A stretch of 64,000 bases of DNA, from positions 496,001-560,000 of the forward strand of contig JAJHTX010000011.1 in NCBI GenBank assembly GCA_032164295.1, read 5' to 3'. This stretch comes from Inonotus obliquus. Lineage: Eukaryota; Basidiomycota; Agaricomycetes; Hymenochaetales; Hymenochaetaceae. Of this stretch, positions 36,460-47,786 are shown piece by piece. Under the pieces are notes generated by a model, which did not search any database, was not told the origin of the DNA, and was given only the letters and a program-made list of their open reading frames with translations. The position numbers were made by a program, and so were the translations under genes. Numbering within the stretch: position 1 is the stretch's first letter; each line of letters opens with the position of its first letter.

Positions 36460-37815
36460 ATGGCTCCTCAAGCTCGCCGTATCCTGGAAGCGTTACTTAC
36501 CTATATGTCTCTACGCAAGACACGAATTCATCGTCTTCCAATCGAGATTGAATACCAGGTTCTCGGCTTTCTCCTGGACGAGCTCGACGTGAACAATACG
36601 ACGATGGTAGAGAGACGCAATTCTGTGCAGCCAATGCTGCGTCTCCTCGCATGCATCTGTCGCGCATGGTGCTCGTTTGTAACCCCTGTGCTGTATCGAA
36701 ACATATTTATATCTTCGCCTTGTGCACTGGCATCCCTTGCGGCATCCATAACGACATACCCGCATCTCCAACCGCTTGTACGCTCATTCCAGTACTGCAG
36801 TACTATGTACAGGTATGGAAGGAATGAGATATCGAAAGTCGAAGCGATAAACCTTGAACGGGTCTACACCTTCTGCACCAATCTATCGTCGGAAACCGTT
36901 CAGAGATCGTCGCAACAAAGCCAGAATTTTCACAATAAGGCTTTAGAGAAGATCTCCCTTCTGTCAGGGTCAGTTAATCTCACTCGGCTTGAGATTGTAC
37001 TTCCGTTCAAGGGGATGGTGCTACCGCCCCATTTGACCTTGGCTTCTCTGCAGGAGTTGGTTTTACACTTGCAGAAAGACCAGGCGTCCTCGACGTTCTC
37101 GTCACGTATAGAACAGTGGCCACACATGCCGCAGTTGATGAGACTTTGCATCAAGAACAGGTCATACGGATGCTTGCGCTTCCATTTACCTCAGGGCTCG
37201 GATAAACTACGCATTATCGAGCTTCTCGGAGGAGAATCCGAGACTATTGGAAAAAATTTCGAGACGGAGCTCTGGCGTCTCGGGGGCACGTTGGAATCCC
37301 TAACGATAACCGCTTCCTGCCCTTGGAATCATAGAGGATTCTTGGATCTCGCCCACTTCTGTCACCTTTCCGAACTTTGTTGTCCAATCTCGGAATTTTC
37401 GACGCTAGAGGACTGTTCTCTCCCCGACAGCCTACGGTATCTCATTTTAGTAGGTCTCCCCAGCGATGAGCTTATAACTGCCCTCGCTTTGTTATATTTC
37501 GATGGGGCTAAGAAGAATCTTCGTGAACTCTTTGAGCTCAAAGCTGAGGGATTAGCTGTAAGAAGCTTAACCCTTGTGCGCATAATGACCAAAATCGTAC
37601 CCGGATACTTCGGAGAACTTGCAGAACCGGCACGAGCAGCACAAGTGGAGTTTATCTATCCCCAAGAAGAATCAGTCGGTGAGTGATTCTCTGCATGATG
37701 TGTACCATTCTCAGGCTGATCACTCACGTTGACTCGGTACCTTTTACTTGAACAAGGCAAGGAGAACTTGTGGAAGAGAATCACGAACACTCGACGGAGG
37801 TTCGGTTATCCTTGA
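36460..37815 (+). CDS. F-box-like protein, copy 2
   Basis: 425 residues; exons 36460-37678 and 37757-37815. MAPQARRILEALLTYMSLRK, then HRLPIEIEYQVLGFLLDELD and LLACICRAWCSFVTPVLYRN (F-box-like region). The leucine-rich part follows, with LTRLEIVLPFKG, LQELVLHLQKD, LMRLCIKNRS, LRIIELLGGESE, LESLTITASC, and SLRYLILVGLP. The final exon GKENLWKRITNTRRRFGYP parallels the copy 1 ending ESLWKRIL and extends it. Clear tandem duplicate of copy 1, more similar to it than to copy 3. Likely SCF substrate adaptor; target unknown. An upstream non-ATG extension is disregarded because the Kozak ATG at 36460 aligns with copy 1. Confidence 0.82.
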
Positions 37816-38358
37816 CGAGTTTACTTCCTCGTAGTGCAGCGTCGGTAGTTACGTTGACAAGACAATTCGTACAGCTTCCCGAAGGCGTGGTTGTAGTTTT
37901 CTCTTACTTATGTTGTGACGAGTGACACTGTACATAAGTAGGTGAAGCTGAAATTATGTCATCAGAGTTTCGGGAAATACCGAATTGCTTTTGCCCCCCT
38001 TTTTCCCCTCATATGGTAACAATCCCTAGTAGACAATAGTAATTCTCAGCGCAACTCTTAAGAATCTTAGGATGCTGGTGTACTGGTTGTTTCAGGTCTC
38101 TGGCGAAACGCCTTTAACCCCCGAAGGCTACTTGCGACGGAAAGAATACGTGGCACTTTCTATTTTAAGCCTGGGTGAGCGAGTCCGGATGCTGTGTTAA
38201 CAACCCGTCGAAGTAAGTCTTGTAAACCATATCCTGTCGCCATGGTGGTTGATGTTATCGTAGAAGTTGTACATAAGGCTGAAACACCATGGAGGCTCGA
38301 GATCCTCGTCACTCATTTGATTGAGCCTATCCTCTGTCCCTTTCTTCTACTCTCCAAG
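37816..38358. other. Intergenic between F-box copies 2 and 3
   Basis: No gene recognised. An in-frame extension upstream of the copy 3 ATG exists (including ATG at 38242) but does not align with the paralogues. Confidence 0.45.
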
Positions 38359-39769
38359 ATGCAGCGTCTCAAAGCATCGCGCGCATTAAGCGCTCTCCGT
38401 CTCAAGAAGCTCCCGGAAGATGATTGGGACCACAGTCTCCCCGTAGAGCTCTTAGAGATCATCTTCGATCATACCTTGGACGAGTTCAGGGACCTCTTGG
38501 GCAGATCGCCGATAACCGTCAGGCGTCAACTCATCCAGCCCCGACTTCGTTCTTTGGCGTGCGTCTGTCGGCAGTGGTACACGATGATCACCCCTATGCT
38601 GTACCGAGAGATATACATATCTTCGTCGGACGCCTTGGCTTTACTCGCCAGAGCTGTGACCAAACACCCGCATTTGCGTCCACTGGTTCATTCCTTCCAG
38701 TACTTCAGCATTATGTATAAATCCGCGAGGATCGAGATATCGGACGCGGATGCGTGGAATCTCAAGAAGGTTTATCGGGAATGTTCGAATCTTGTTTCTC
38801 TTACCGTTGAACATCCGCGAGATTTCCCATCCTCTGATGAGAAACTCTTCAGCATGCTTGGTCTTGACATGGCCAGCGTCACGAAGCTCACCCGACTCGA
38901 GATCGACCTTCCGAAAGGCGTTCCTTGCAGGTCCCGGATCCTATTCTCGTCAGACTTATCACTTCCAGCTCTACAGGAATTTGTCCTGAATGCGCCACTG
39001 AACAAGAGCGAATCCGTTTTGACAAATGCACCGGAAGATCACGATTACATGGAATGGCCATGCATGCCTAATCTGACGAGACTCTGTATCAGGAACTGGT
39101 ATATCAGGCATGCTTGCTTCTGTTTCCCCAAACATTCGGACCGGTTGCGTATCATTGAGCTCCTCGGTGGGAACTACTCAAGCATCAACGGCTTTTTCTG
39201 GAGAATCCTTCAGCGGTATGCCGCAAGTTTGGAATCACTCACGATCACGGCAATTGACATCGCTGGTGCCCAGAGTCATTTCGTCGATCTCCGATACCTT
39301 ACCGCCCTGACCGAACTATGCATCCCACTATCGACATTCGGACGTTGGCTGACACCTGATCTCCCAAGTAATCTTCAACGATTCATCCTATCTGGATGTC
39401 CTGAAGAAAACTTCGAAGAGAACAACAACTTCCTGCTGCGAAACGTGGAGAGGAATTTAGGCTATATTATGAGGCTTAGAGCAGGTCGACACATATTGAA
39501 TGACCTCAGGCTTGTACGGGTTTTGGTCGAATCGATTTGGATGTGGCGACTTGGTCCTGTCATCAGATTCCAAGTTGCAGTTACTGAGGCACACCGGAGC
39601 GGCGTACAACTAATCTTCGGCTTTCTTCGCGGTGAAGAAAGTAAGCTTCTTTTCTTTTGCGCAACATAATTATAGACTGATTGTTTCTCCCTTGCAAGAT
39701 ACTTTCACGGACAACCTGAAGGAGAAATTATTCGAGAAGTTTCCCGTCTTGGAGCAAAAACTCCAGTAG
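38359..39769 (+). CDS. F-box-like protein, copy 3
   Basis: 450 residues; exons 38359-39640 and 39699-39769. MQRLKASRALSALRLKKLPE, then HSLPVELLEIIFDHTLDEFR and LACVCRQWYTMITPMLYREI, a better F-box match than copies 1 and 2. The leucine-rich region includes LTRLEIDLPKG, LQEFVLNAP, LTRLCIRNWYIRH, LRIIELLGG, LESLTITAID, LQRFILSGCP. The final exon NTFTDNLKEKLFEKFPVLEQ ends at TAG 39767-39769. More divergent member of the same cluster. ATG 38242, in the same frame, would add 39 residues. Expected role as an SCF adaptor, as for its neighbours. Confidence 0.82.
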
Positions 39770-39858
39770 AATGAAATGTATTCGCCAATGTTATACATGT
39801 GATGGCATTAACACAAGCGCGTCGACGTCAATTATAGTTGAAATGTTCTACTAGAGGT

Positions 39859-41163
39859 CTAGAAATACACTGCTTCGGGTTTATGTACTGCTGTCTTCCC
39901 CGACTTGGCACTCTTGAGGACGATGCGAGGATCATTCTCGGAAGCCTTGACCTGCTTGCCATCCACTTCTTTCTCAGAATACGCGACTTCCACGACAGAC
40001 CCTTTCAAGCATTCGTCAGAACGTCCCAGATTGAACTTGTTGCTACCATACCTTCAACCCAACCGGGTGACGCCCTCCAGAATACCTTCTGTCCTTCCTT
40101 CGGAAGACGTGTCGCACTTGCTTGTTGTCCGTGCTCTTCGTCACCCTTCGTCTCTCTGTTTGTCTCCTTGTCATTCTTTTTGTCCTTGTCCTCTTCTTCG
40201 CCCCTTTCCTCGCCCGTCTTGGATGACTCTCCTTTCAAGTGAGACTGTGTTGTTCTTCTCCCTCCGTCTTCTCCCTTGGCTTGTTTCGCAGGAGGCAGCG
40301 ACTCGGCAGTGTCATCAACTTCCTTGTCGTCTGCGGTATTCTTTCCGTCTGAATCGCCTTCTACATGTTCATCGCCTTCGCTGTTACGTTTGTGCTTCGT
40401 ACCACATTTCTCCGTGTCATCCTTTGAATTTCGGGTTTTGCCATTGGTTTGCTCTTGCTTATTGCCCTCCGCGTCCTGCTTGTCTGCAACATCTACAGCT
40501 TCGCTCTCCTGGGCATCCTCCCGAGCTTTCTTTGCTGCATCCGTGTTTGGAACATACTAACATTTACAATTCATGTCAAGAACGGCCGCCTGTAGGTTTC
40601 AGGAGGTACGAACCTGCTCGCCATGCGCACTACCCTCCAACTTCTGCTCGTTGGCTTCCTCCTTCTCTTCCTCTGTCATATTTTCCCAGACCTTCTTTGG
40701 GAGATAACGTTTCTCCGTACCATCCTCTTGCTTCGCAGTCCCGTTTCCATCGCTCGTTTGCCACTCTTCTTTCGTCCAATCATTAAGGTGCTTCTGGCTC
40801 TCGGATTGCTCGGATTTGTCCGTGGTGTATGGTTCCTCACCGCGCTCGTGCATCTGTTTCTTGTATTCGGAAGCCATCATCTGTATAGGTCAAGTTTGGG
40901 GGGAATACTTGAGTGATTAGTTTGAGAGTAGCTGACCTGTGCTTTTCGGGCTGACCATTGTCTGAGAAGAGTAATGAACTTTATAAACTCCAAAGAACAC
41001 TCGTCAACTCACCCGGGTTTGCCACCCTTGTCCCCCGCTTGAACCTCCTCCTTGATCTGACTTCTAAGCTCTGCATACGCATCAATCCACGCGTTCTGAA
41101 CTTGAAAAGCGGACGGAGAAACAAGGTACCTGCATCAGTGTATTTGTCATCGTTTCTGGTCAT
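39859..41163 (-). CDS. DUF2945 (hypervirulence-associated TUDOR) domain protein
   Basis: Start MTRNDDKYTDAG, a short intron, then ELRSQIKEEVQAGDKGGKPG and QWSARKAQMMASEYKKQMHE, followed by DKSEQSESQKHLNDWTKEEW and KRYLPKKVWENMTEEEKEEA. This N-terminal block is a conserved region of fungal and bacterial stress-type small proteins (DUF5872-like). A long Glu/Lys/Asp low-complexity middle (KNTADDKEVDDTAESLPPAK, KDKKNDKETNRETKGDEEHG) leads to the TUDOR-like domain: EGQKVFWRASPGWVEG, intron, SVVEVAYSEKE, DPRIVLKSAKSGKTAVHKPE, AVYF, stop 39859-39861. The last segment is the most diagnostic. Role unproven; the family is found in fungi and bacteria. The plus-strand ORFs of up to 293 codons here are shadows of the low-complexity frame. 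Confidence 0.82.
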
Positions 41164-41414
41164 CTTTGTTTCGCCAACTTGTCCGAAGGTTGCTGAGATG
41201 GGTGCTGGAAATCAAGAGGTGGCAGCACATCTCGGGGAGTGACTTGCTTATATATACAAGGGCATGGTGTTTGACGCAATGATATCATTTGTTTCGCGAC
41301 GCGTCACTCGCCAAACGTGACCGCGTCAATCCTCTTGATTATATAGTCATAACACATAAAATACACTGAGATCTGTACCATAGCAAACCTCGAACAAGGA
41401 CGTACAGAACTGCA

Positions 41415-43532
41415 TCACTCATGCAACCACTCCGTTCTTTTCTCGTCAACGGCAACCCGTCTTTTACAATTGTCGACGATAACCCTGACAACCTTCCGTT
41501 TAGATTGAAACAGCGCACGGTCATACTTCCCCAATTCATAGCGCGATAATCTGTGTAAGAGAGCCCGAGTGCGTTTGTCGATCCCCCCTCTGAAGCATCC
41601 GCGTTCTTGCATGTTGTGATGGATCAAGCGTGCTTCTTGGAACATGCCTGCTTCAGTTAATCCACGCAGGACGCTATTGTATGTAGCCAAGACGGCTTTT
41701 GAAGGGCGTTGCTTGCGCCGTCGTCGTCGGACTTTCGCGTCGCTCTTGAGTTTGGGAAACTTGGGATCCACATGTTCGATGATCCGCAAAACGCGTCGCA
41801 TATCTCCGGAACGCGCGTATGCGCCGGCTAGGGCGCCCCACGTCTCTTTTGATGGTGTTAATCCCAGGCGCTGCATGTCCCGCACGACTTTCGCGCCCTG
41901 CATTGGATTGCGTCGAGTCGCGAAAGCAACGACAAAGTGATGGAAGTAATATGGATCCGGAAAATTTACTGGTGGAATTGCGATAGCGTGACTGGAGGCG
42001 TCGTAAAATTGCTTATCAGCTATGTCCAAATCAGAAGTAGCCGCCAGACCAGGAGCGAGTGAACTCGGCGTCGTTCGTGCTGCTTCCACGAGTTGCAGAA
42101 AGAGAGAGTATAGCCGGGTGATGTCACTTATACTTGAGAGCTGTAAGATGGCTTTCCAGGCCATGCTCACACTGCCGTTCGACGGCCAGACTTTCCACTC
42201 GGTCTGAACGGGCTTCTGCGAGAGCTTCCAATCGTAGACAGCCTTCGCCTTTGTCCCATCTCGTATTCGCCAGTGAAGCAAGATCCGCTTCGCTTCGGTA
42301 GCGAGGATACTATCGGCAAGACAATAATTTGCAAATGTGCGTAGAACAGCAAGAGGTCTTCTCCGCGTTGAGTACGCCATTTGTTCTCCTAGTACCCAGC
42401 GAGCACGAACCGCGAGTGTACCTTCTCTGAAGACTTTTTCCCGAAGCATACGAATAGCACGCGAGCGTCTTCCCAGGAGCTCATAAGCTTCAATGAATTC
42501 TGCAAGATAACGTTCGAAGTGGGGCGGCCTCTCGCGTGACGCAACTATCCGCCGTAAAATTCGGAGTTCTTGAGCTAGCTTAGAGATCGATCGATGTGTT
42601 TTCTTTGGACTATCCACCTGCAACACATCCGTGTCAACGAACTCTCGCGGGACGGCTTCTGCTGTCCTGTTAGCCTCCAATAACCTGGAAGTCTCGGACT
42701 CAATCACAAGGCCATTCGCGGACGCTCCTTCATACAGCTCTGTCGCAATTCTCGTGCGTCCTGCGACCAGGTGCACTCGAATGGCAAAATTTCGCATAGA
42801 CATCCAATCCCCGGACGAAGCGTCCTTGGAGTGTTTTTTCGCTTCGTGCTCCAACTTCACCAAGAGCGCGGTTGTCGCGTTTGGGTGGCCATAACGGAAG
42901 ATATGCGAAAAGAGCTTCGATTTCTCCACGTGGCGAGCAAGTCCGGCCTTGACACAGAGGATGCAGAAGTCCATAAGGAGGGGGATATCAAAGGGGTGCT
43001 CCATTAGTTTAACGAGCGCGAGTGACAATTGTCCTGGACACTCGTCTAGAGGTGTTAAAGACCACCAAGCGATAAATTGTCTACTCCGAACTTCGGGATC
43101 TATGATCGACAGCGCCGCGATGGCAGCTGATGCAAAGGCAGGATCCTGCGCTATTTTGACCCCAATCTTGACAAACTCGTCTCGAGCAGCTAAGGCTCTG
43201 TCCACTTCACCTTTTGCGATCAGCCTGAGGATGACAAGTGTCGCCTGGTCCGAAGATGACTGTGTCATCGCACTAGAATCTTGCACCTGCGAGGCTTCCA
43301 TATGACCATATTCTTCCGTCGGTTCTTCGAGGAAGCTCGGACGAGACTGTCCATCCTGTTCCGGCTGAATCTGGCCTTGCGGGCTGAGCGGGAAAGCGTA
43401 GGAGGCGTTTGTGAATCGAAGCGATGTAATTTCGCGTCGAAAGTTGAGAGAAAGTGTCCGCTTCGTCTGGTTTATGAGTCGGCCTAGTGAGAGTGGTCTG
43501 AATACTACTAGACCCCTTATCGAAATGGACAT
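41415..43532 (-). CDS. PPR-like protein, probably mitochondrial
   Basis: 705 residues, one exon. The Arg-rich N-terminus (ISIRGLVVFRPLSLGRLINQ) looks like a mitochondrial targeting peptide. The body is alpha-helical and superhelical in pattern. Clear pentatricopeptide-like units near residues 540-650: VVRDMQRLGLTPSKETWGAL, AGAYARSGDMRRVLRIIEHV, and ATYNSVLRGLTEAGMFQEAR followed by LIHHNMQERG. PPR proteins bind organellar RNA and act in processing, stability or translation; the target is unknown. No introns, unlike its neighbours. Ends at TGA 41415-41417. Divergent upstream spacing to the SWI3-like gene is about 320 bp, so a shared bidirectional promoter is likely. Confidence 0.8.
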   Translation of the reverse strand: MSISIRGLVVFRPLSLGRLINQTKRTLSLNFRREITSLRFTNASYAFPLSPQGQIQPEQDGQSRPSFLEEPTEEYGHMEASQVQDSSAMTQSSSDQATLVILRLIAKGEVDRALAARDEFVKIGVKIAQDPAFASAAIAALSIIDPEVRSRQFIAWWSLTPLDECPGQLSLALVKLMEHPFDIPLLMDFCILCVKAGLARHVEKSKLFSHIFRYGHPNATTALLVKLEHEAKKHSKDASSGDWMSMRNFAIRVHLVAGRTRIATELYEGASANGLVIESETSRLLEANRTAEAVPREFVDTDVLQVDSPKKTHRSISKLAQELRILRRIVASRERPPHFERYLAEFIEAYELLGRRSRAIRMLREKVFREGTLAVRARWVLGEQMAYSTRRRPLAVLRTFANYCLADSILATEAKRILLHWRIRDGTKAKAVYDWKLSQKPVQTEWKVWPSNGSVSMAWKAILQLSSISDITRLYSLFLQLVEAARTTPSSLAPGLAATSDLDIADKQFYDASSHAIAIPPVNFPDPYYFHHFVVAFATRRNPMQGAKVVRDMQRLGLTPSKETWGALAGAYARSGDMRRVLRIIEHVDPKFPKLKSDAKVRRRRRKQRPSKAVLATYNSVLRGLTEAGMFQEARLIHHNMQERGCFRGGIDKRTRALLHRLSRYELGKYDRALFQSKRKVVRVIVDNCKRRVAVDEKRTEWLHE

Positions 43533-43851
43533 GCGTAGCCGTCAAAGAAAACGCTTAACAAACAAGGCAGAATCCAGTTATGTCCCATTAGCACAGTACC
43601 AACCAACGAAGCGCTACGGGAGAGAATCACCTTAAGTCTGTACTATCGCATTTGGCCCACACGGAGGGTGCCAGAGCATTTACTATTCTTGACGAAAACG
43701 TCCTGAATGTGCTGGCTTGCTAGCTAGACGCGGAAACAGATTTTGGCAAAGAATTATTCAAATGCTGACTAAGCATCACTTAGGGCCGGTCAAAGCCGAA
43801 CTTGTCACGACCAGTGTCACATGGGTCACGCACAACCTTCTGTTTACAACC

Positions 43852-46013
43852 ATGGACTCTCCAAAACGCGCGGGCTCCCCTTCCTCAAACGCGCAAGAAA
43901 TAAAGCGCGTGAAGCTCACTGTGCCGGAGCATAATCAAGGAGTTTCCCCTGTCGATCCAGAAAACGCGCCGGGAAAACGTTCAGAACTCGAGCCGCTCCA
44001 GTCCAGCGACATTGCAAACTTACCTGCTGAACCAGCGACGGACAAGCAGCCAGAAGCGAGCAGTAGCAATGCGAAAGTGAAGGTACAAGGAGAAGGCGAG
44101 GAAGAAGGTGGGGATGTTCAAATGGGTGAGGCCGAAGAAGAAGAAAACGAGTCGGGTGAAGATAATGATGATGAAGACCCGGCACAACTTGAAGCGACGC
44201 GGCTCCGTTTGGAGGAGCAGGCACGCAAATACCTTGCCGCACAGACTCACGAAGTCATTATACCCTCGTATGCTGCCTGGTTCGACATGTCGAAGATCCA
44301 CCCGGTCGAGAAGAGAGCATTACCCGAATTCTTTAACTCTCGTAACCGCTCGAAAACTCCGTCCATATACAAAGAATACCGGGACTTCATGATCAATACG
44401 TACAGGTTACGGCCCTCCGAGTATCTTACTTTTACCGCTTGTCGAAGAAATCTTGCTGGGGATGTGTGTGCTATCATGCGTGTGCACGCCTTCCTTGAAC
44501 AATGGGGCTTAATCAATTACCAGGTATGTTTAGGACGTTCGTTGGTTGGACGCACACACTCATTCTCTTCCGTTTCCAGGTTGACCCAGATACTCGACCA
44601 GCAACTCTCGCACCTCCTTTCACGGGCCACTTCAGAGTCGTCCTTGACACCCCGCGCGGCTTACAGTCGCTGCACCTTGGATCCCGATCTTCAGCGAAGG
44701 AAGCTGCAGCTGCCGTGAATGGTGCACCCAAGCAAGCCCCTGCCACAGTTTCTGCCTCACTTGAGCTGCGACAGAACATTTATCAAACCACTGCAAAGTC
44801 TTCTCGTGAGATAACGTCTTCCGAAGCCAATACTCTTACAAATGGTGCTTCTCAGTCCGGAGCACGGGGCGCTAGCTTTTCTTGCGACACCTGTGGCGTC
44901 GACTGCACACCTGTCCGTTATCACTCTCTCAAACAGACAAACTTCGAGCTATGCCCACCCTGTTACCTCGATGGTCGTTTCCCATCAACAATGTTCAGCG
45001 GCGACTTCGTGAAGCTCACCTCATCACAAAGTAATTCTTCGGATGACGGATGGACTGACCAGGAGGTTCTGCTCTTACTTGAGGGTGTTGAGATGTACGA
45101 CGACGATTGGTCGGCCATCGAAGAACATGTCGGAACTCGGTCTGCTCAACAATGTATTCGGAAGTTCCTTGAGCTTCCAATAGAGGATCCTTACCTCGAG
45201 GCAGAGAGCGAAGGAGCTAAAGGACCACTCCGTTATGCACGTGTACCGTTTGATCAAGCAGATAACCCGGTCATGAGCGTTGTTGCATTCCTGGCCGGTG
45301 TCGTGGGCCCCGGTGTTGCAGCCGAGGCCGCAAAGACCGCATTGCACGAGCTGACAGACGGCAACAAGGAAAATGAAGGCGGGGAGGGCGAGAAAACCGA
45401 CGAATCAGCGAAGGAAGGCGATGAGAAACAGGACGGGGAGAAGGAACCGAAGGCTGAAAGCTCCGTTGAGCCCGAACCGTCCTCCATAACTGCCAAAGAT
45501 GACGGAGAGGGAGGAGAGGGTATGACCGTCGATGCTCTTTCCGACGAGGCCGGACAATCAATATCTCAGTCTTCTATACCACACTCCAAGGTTCAACGCG
45601 CCGCCAAGCTAGCCCTCCAGTCCTCTGCTAAAGCCGCTCGCGCATTAGCAGAGGCGGAATCCTCCTCCGTCCGTGCCGCTCTCTCGCAACTCATCAAACT
45701 CACACTTTCACGACTCGAGCTCAAGATGAGTCAATTCGAAGAACTCGAATCTGTACTTGAAGAGGAAAGGAGGGCGATTACGGCTCAGAGACTTGCGCTT
45801 ACGAATGAAAAGGCGGGGTTGAGGAAGACTATTGAGAATGTTCGTGCGGAGTTGGCTAAGAATGGGGGTGTTTTGCAGAACGGGAGTGTTATTGCAGCTG
45901 CAGCTGCACAGATTACTCCGCAGGGGACGAAGGTTACGCCCGTTGAGGGTGGTTTGCCTATGGAAGGTGACTCTGGCCCTTCCGCCGATGGTAACTTCCA
46001 GCAGCTCGGTTGA
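43852..46013 (+). CDS. SWI/SNF-family subunit, SWI3/RSC8/MOIRA-type (SWIRM, ZZ-like, SANT)
   Basis: Chromatin-remodelling scaffold subunit; 701 residues with one 56 nt intron (44524-44579). Start [20 protein letters not shown] lies in the ACAACCATGG context. Acidic stretch ([20 protein letters not shown]). SWIRM about residues 133-224: [60 protein letters not shown]-like zinc finger about 324-360: CDTCGVDC...[17 protein letters not shown] about 378-428: [20 protein letters not shown] and [20 protein letters not shown]. Then [26 protein letters not shown], an acidic insert, and a C-terminal coiled coil ([20 protein letters not shown]). All signature domains are intact. Confidence 0.95.
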
Positions 46014-46608
46014 AGGGACTAAAAGATTGCAGACTGTTGCGCAGTAGCTGTCGTTTGTTGTAGATTCTATTACTCATGTCTTACTGTCTTTTTCTGCCTT
46101 GCTTGAAATTATCATTTTCTTTCTGTAAGCCTGTGCCTCCTCTTGGGTGTATCACGCCCCTTGTAATACTCGCCCTCCGCTGTTCGTTATCATTGCACAA
46201 AAAATACAAATTGCGAACTACGAACGTAGTTCACAGATTTTATGAGTGCCGGCCATACGAACTCGATTCGTTTCGATCCGTCAGTCGGGCAGGGCATGAG
46301 CGGTACCAAGCCACTAATGCAATGAAGAACAGTTCACAAAAGGACGGCATGCATTGTGAGCAGGAGTGGGGGGTGAGTAGTATGCAATTGGGAGCACATA
46401 GGAATGTCGGAAGTCAGGATACAAAATTGTAGAAATACGGCCTTCTCAGAACGCATGTTCAACGAAGTGGCAAGTCTAGGTTGGGGGAAATCGGTTCGTT
46501 AGGAATCGTGATAACCTTATCAGCTGCGAACAACTCCTTTGCTTGCCCAGTATAGTTTATAGGACTTGATATTTGATCCAATTTAGACTAATTCGTGGGT
46601 GAGGCTAG
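46014..46608. other. Intergenic, SWI3 3' flank
   Basis: No supported gene; one 118-codon ORF lacks recognisable content and probably overlaps the 3' UTR of the SWI3-like gene. Confidence 0.5.
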
Positions 46609-47178
46609 TCAATAAAATGTGTGAGATGAGATTGGAATAGGATTCCCCACCCAGTCGTATTTTGTAACAAGTCCTGGCTCGGGGCTTGAATCGCGCTTAT
46701 CACCGGTGTTCCGTACTTTTCTAGTTTTCTTCATCTTCTTAACTTTGTTGACTTTCTTCGCCATACCGACGGATCGCCCCTTCAGCGACCGTGCTGAAGC
46801 ACCGATAGGGACGGCCCTAGTTCGATGTCGTCGTGGCTGGGAAGCTTCCATGTGTGGTCCGGTCATTCGGATATCGGTGTTATCATAGTTATCGATTTCT
46901 ATATTGTGGTTTCCTGCCAACCCCATCTCAACGTCAAGTTGATATTCAATGAATGTGGTCGAATTCGTAGTATTTATATTTGCCGGTCCATCAGAATCGG
47001 CCCATTCTATCTTCGGCGGAGAAATATCCTCGCCGACCGACGCAAGCGCAGGTGCGTTCATAAAAAACAATTGAGGGAGTGTTTCTGCGAATGCATGATG
47101 CTCGCTCGCGGGGGGAGGAGGTTCATAATGTTCAGCATCGGGTGGCGGATAGGCCCGAACGGTTCGTGAATATCTCAT
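46609..47178 (-). CDS. Hypothetical small basic-tailed protein
   Basis: 189 residues, single exon, not recognised. N-terminal Pro-rich part (RAYPPPDAEHYEPPPPASEH), a middle acidic stretch (EIDNYDNTDIRM), then a strongly basic region RSLKGRSVGMAKKVNKVKKM, KKTRKVRNTGDKRD, and a C-terminal tail KYDWVGNPIPISSHTFY. The basic run could be a nuclear localisation signal. No TM segment. Codon use and a plausible ATG support a real gene, but expression evidence is lacking. Confidence 0.45.
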   Translation of the reverse strand: MRYSRTVRAYPPPDAEHYEPPPPASEHHAFAETLPQLFFMNAPALASVGEDISPPKIEWADSDGPANINTTNSTTFIEYQLDVEMGLAGNHNIEIDNYDNTDIRMTGPHMEASQPRRHRTRAVPIGASARSLKGRSVGMAKKVNKVKKMKKTRKVRNTGDKRDSSPEPGLVTKYDWVGNPIPISSHTFY

Positions 47179-47786
47179 TTGTGTAGCGGATGTGGGAGTA
47201 GGAGAGTAAGGTGGCTTGTTGGACCCTTATGTACTGTATGTACGCGCTGGTTTGGAGCTGATGGTAGTTTCGATTAAAGCCTGGGATTAGTCGTGGCCTG
47301 ATCCTTATATCTGCCTTTTTTGGACGAAAGAAGCATTCTAGGTCACAACTCCGCCAGAAGCGACCAAACTCTGTTATTGCACCGCATATAATCTGTTGAA
47401 AAGCTGCGGATTCATTAGTTGATGAATTCGAAATTATAGCTGGTCATTCGAAAACTCACGCAGGAAACCTCGTTATTGGACCGAATCGAATCTATATACA
47501 GAGAGCAAGGTAGCATTCTGACATGACTATTTGTGTACACGAAAATTCGAAAGCAGATTGAGGGGGAAAGGTATGAGAGGAGAGGATCATAGCACGTTGC
47601 AAACAAAGCAACCCATAGTAAAGAGTAAGAGACGTCAGGAAGCACAAAGGCTAGAGGGAAATAGTAGAAAAGTCATAAGAAACGTGGTGAAGGTTTGTTG
47701 GACGTTACGAGCATTATTAGTGGAAGTGGAATCAAGAGCATATGAAAGAACCGATATTCCATCCTTCAAACCGCAAAAGTTCTTCC
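47179..47786. other. Intergenic, no gene recognised
   Basis: Promoter side of the hypothetical gene on the left and 3' flank of the MFS gene on the right. Confidence 0.5.

Noticed and set aside
39838..40786. Plus-strand ORFs of 134 and 293 codons
   Set aside because: Shadow of the Glu/Lys-rich DUF2945 gene; composition is the complement of its low-complexity segment.
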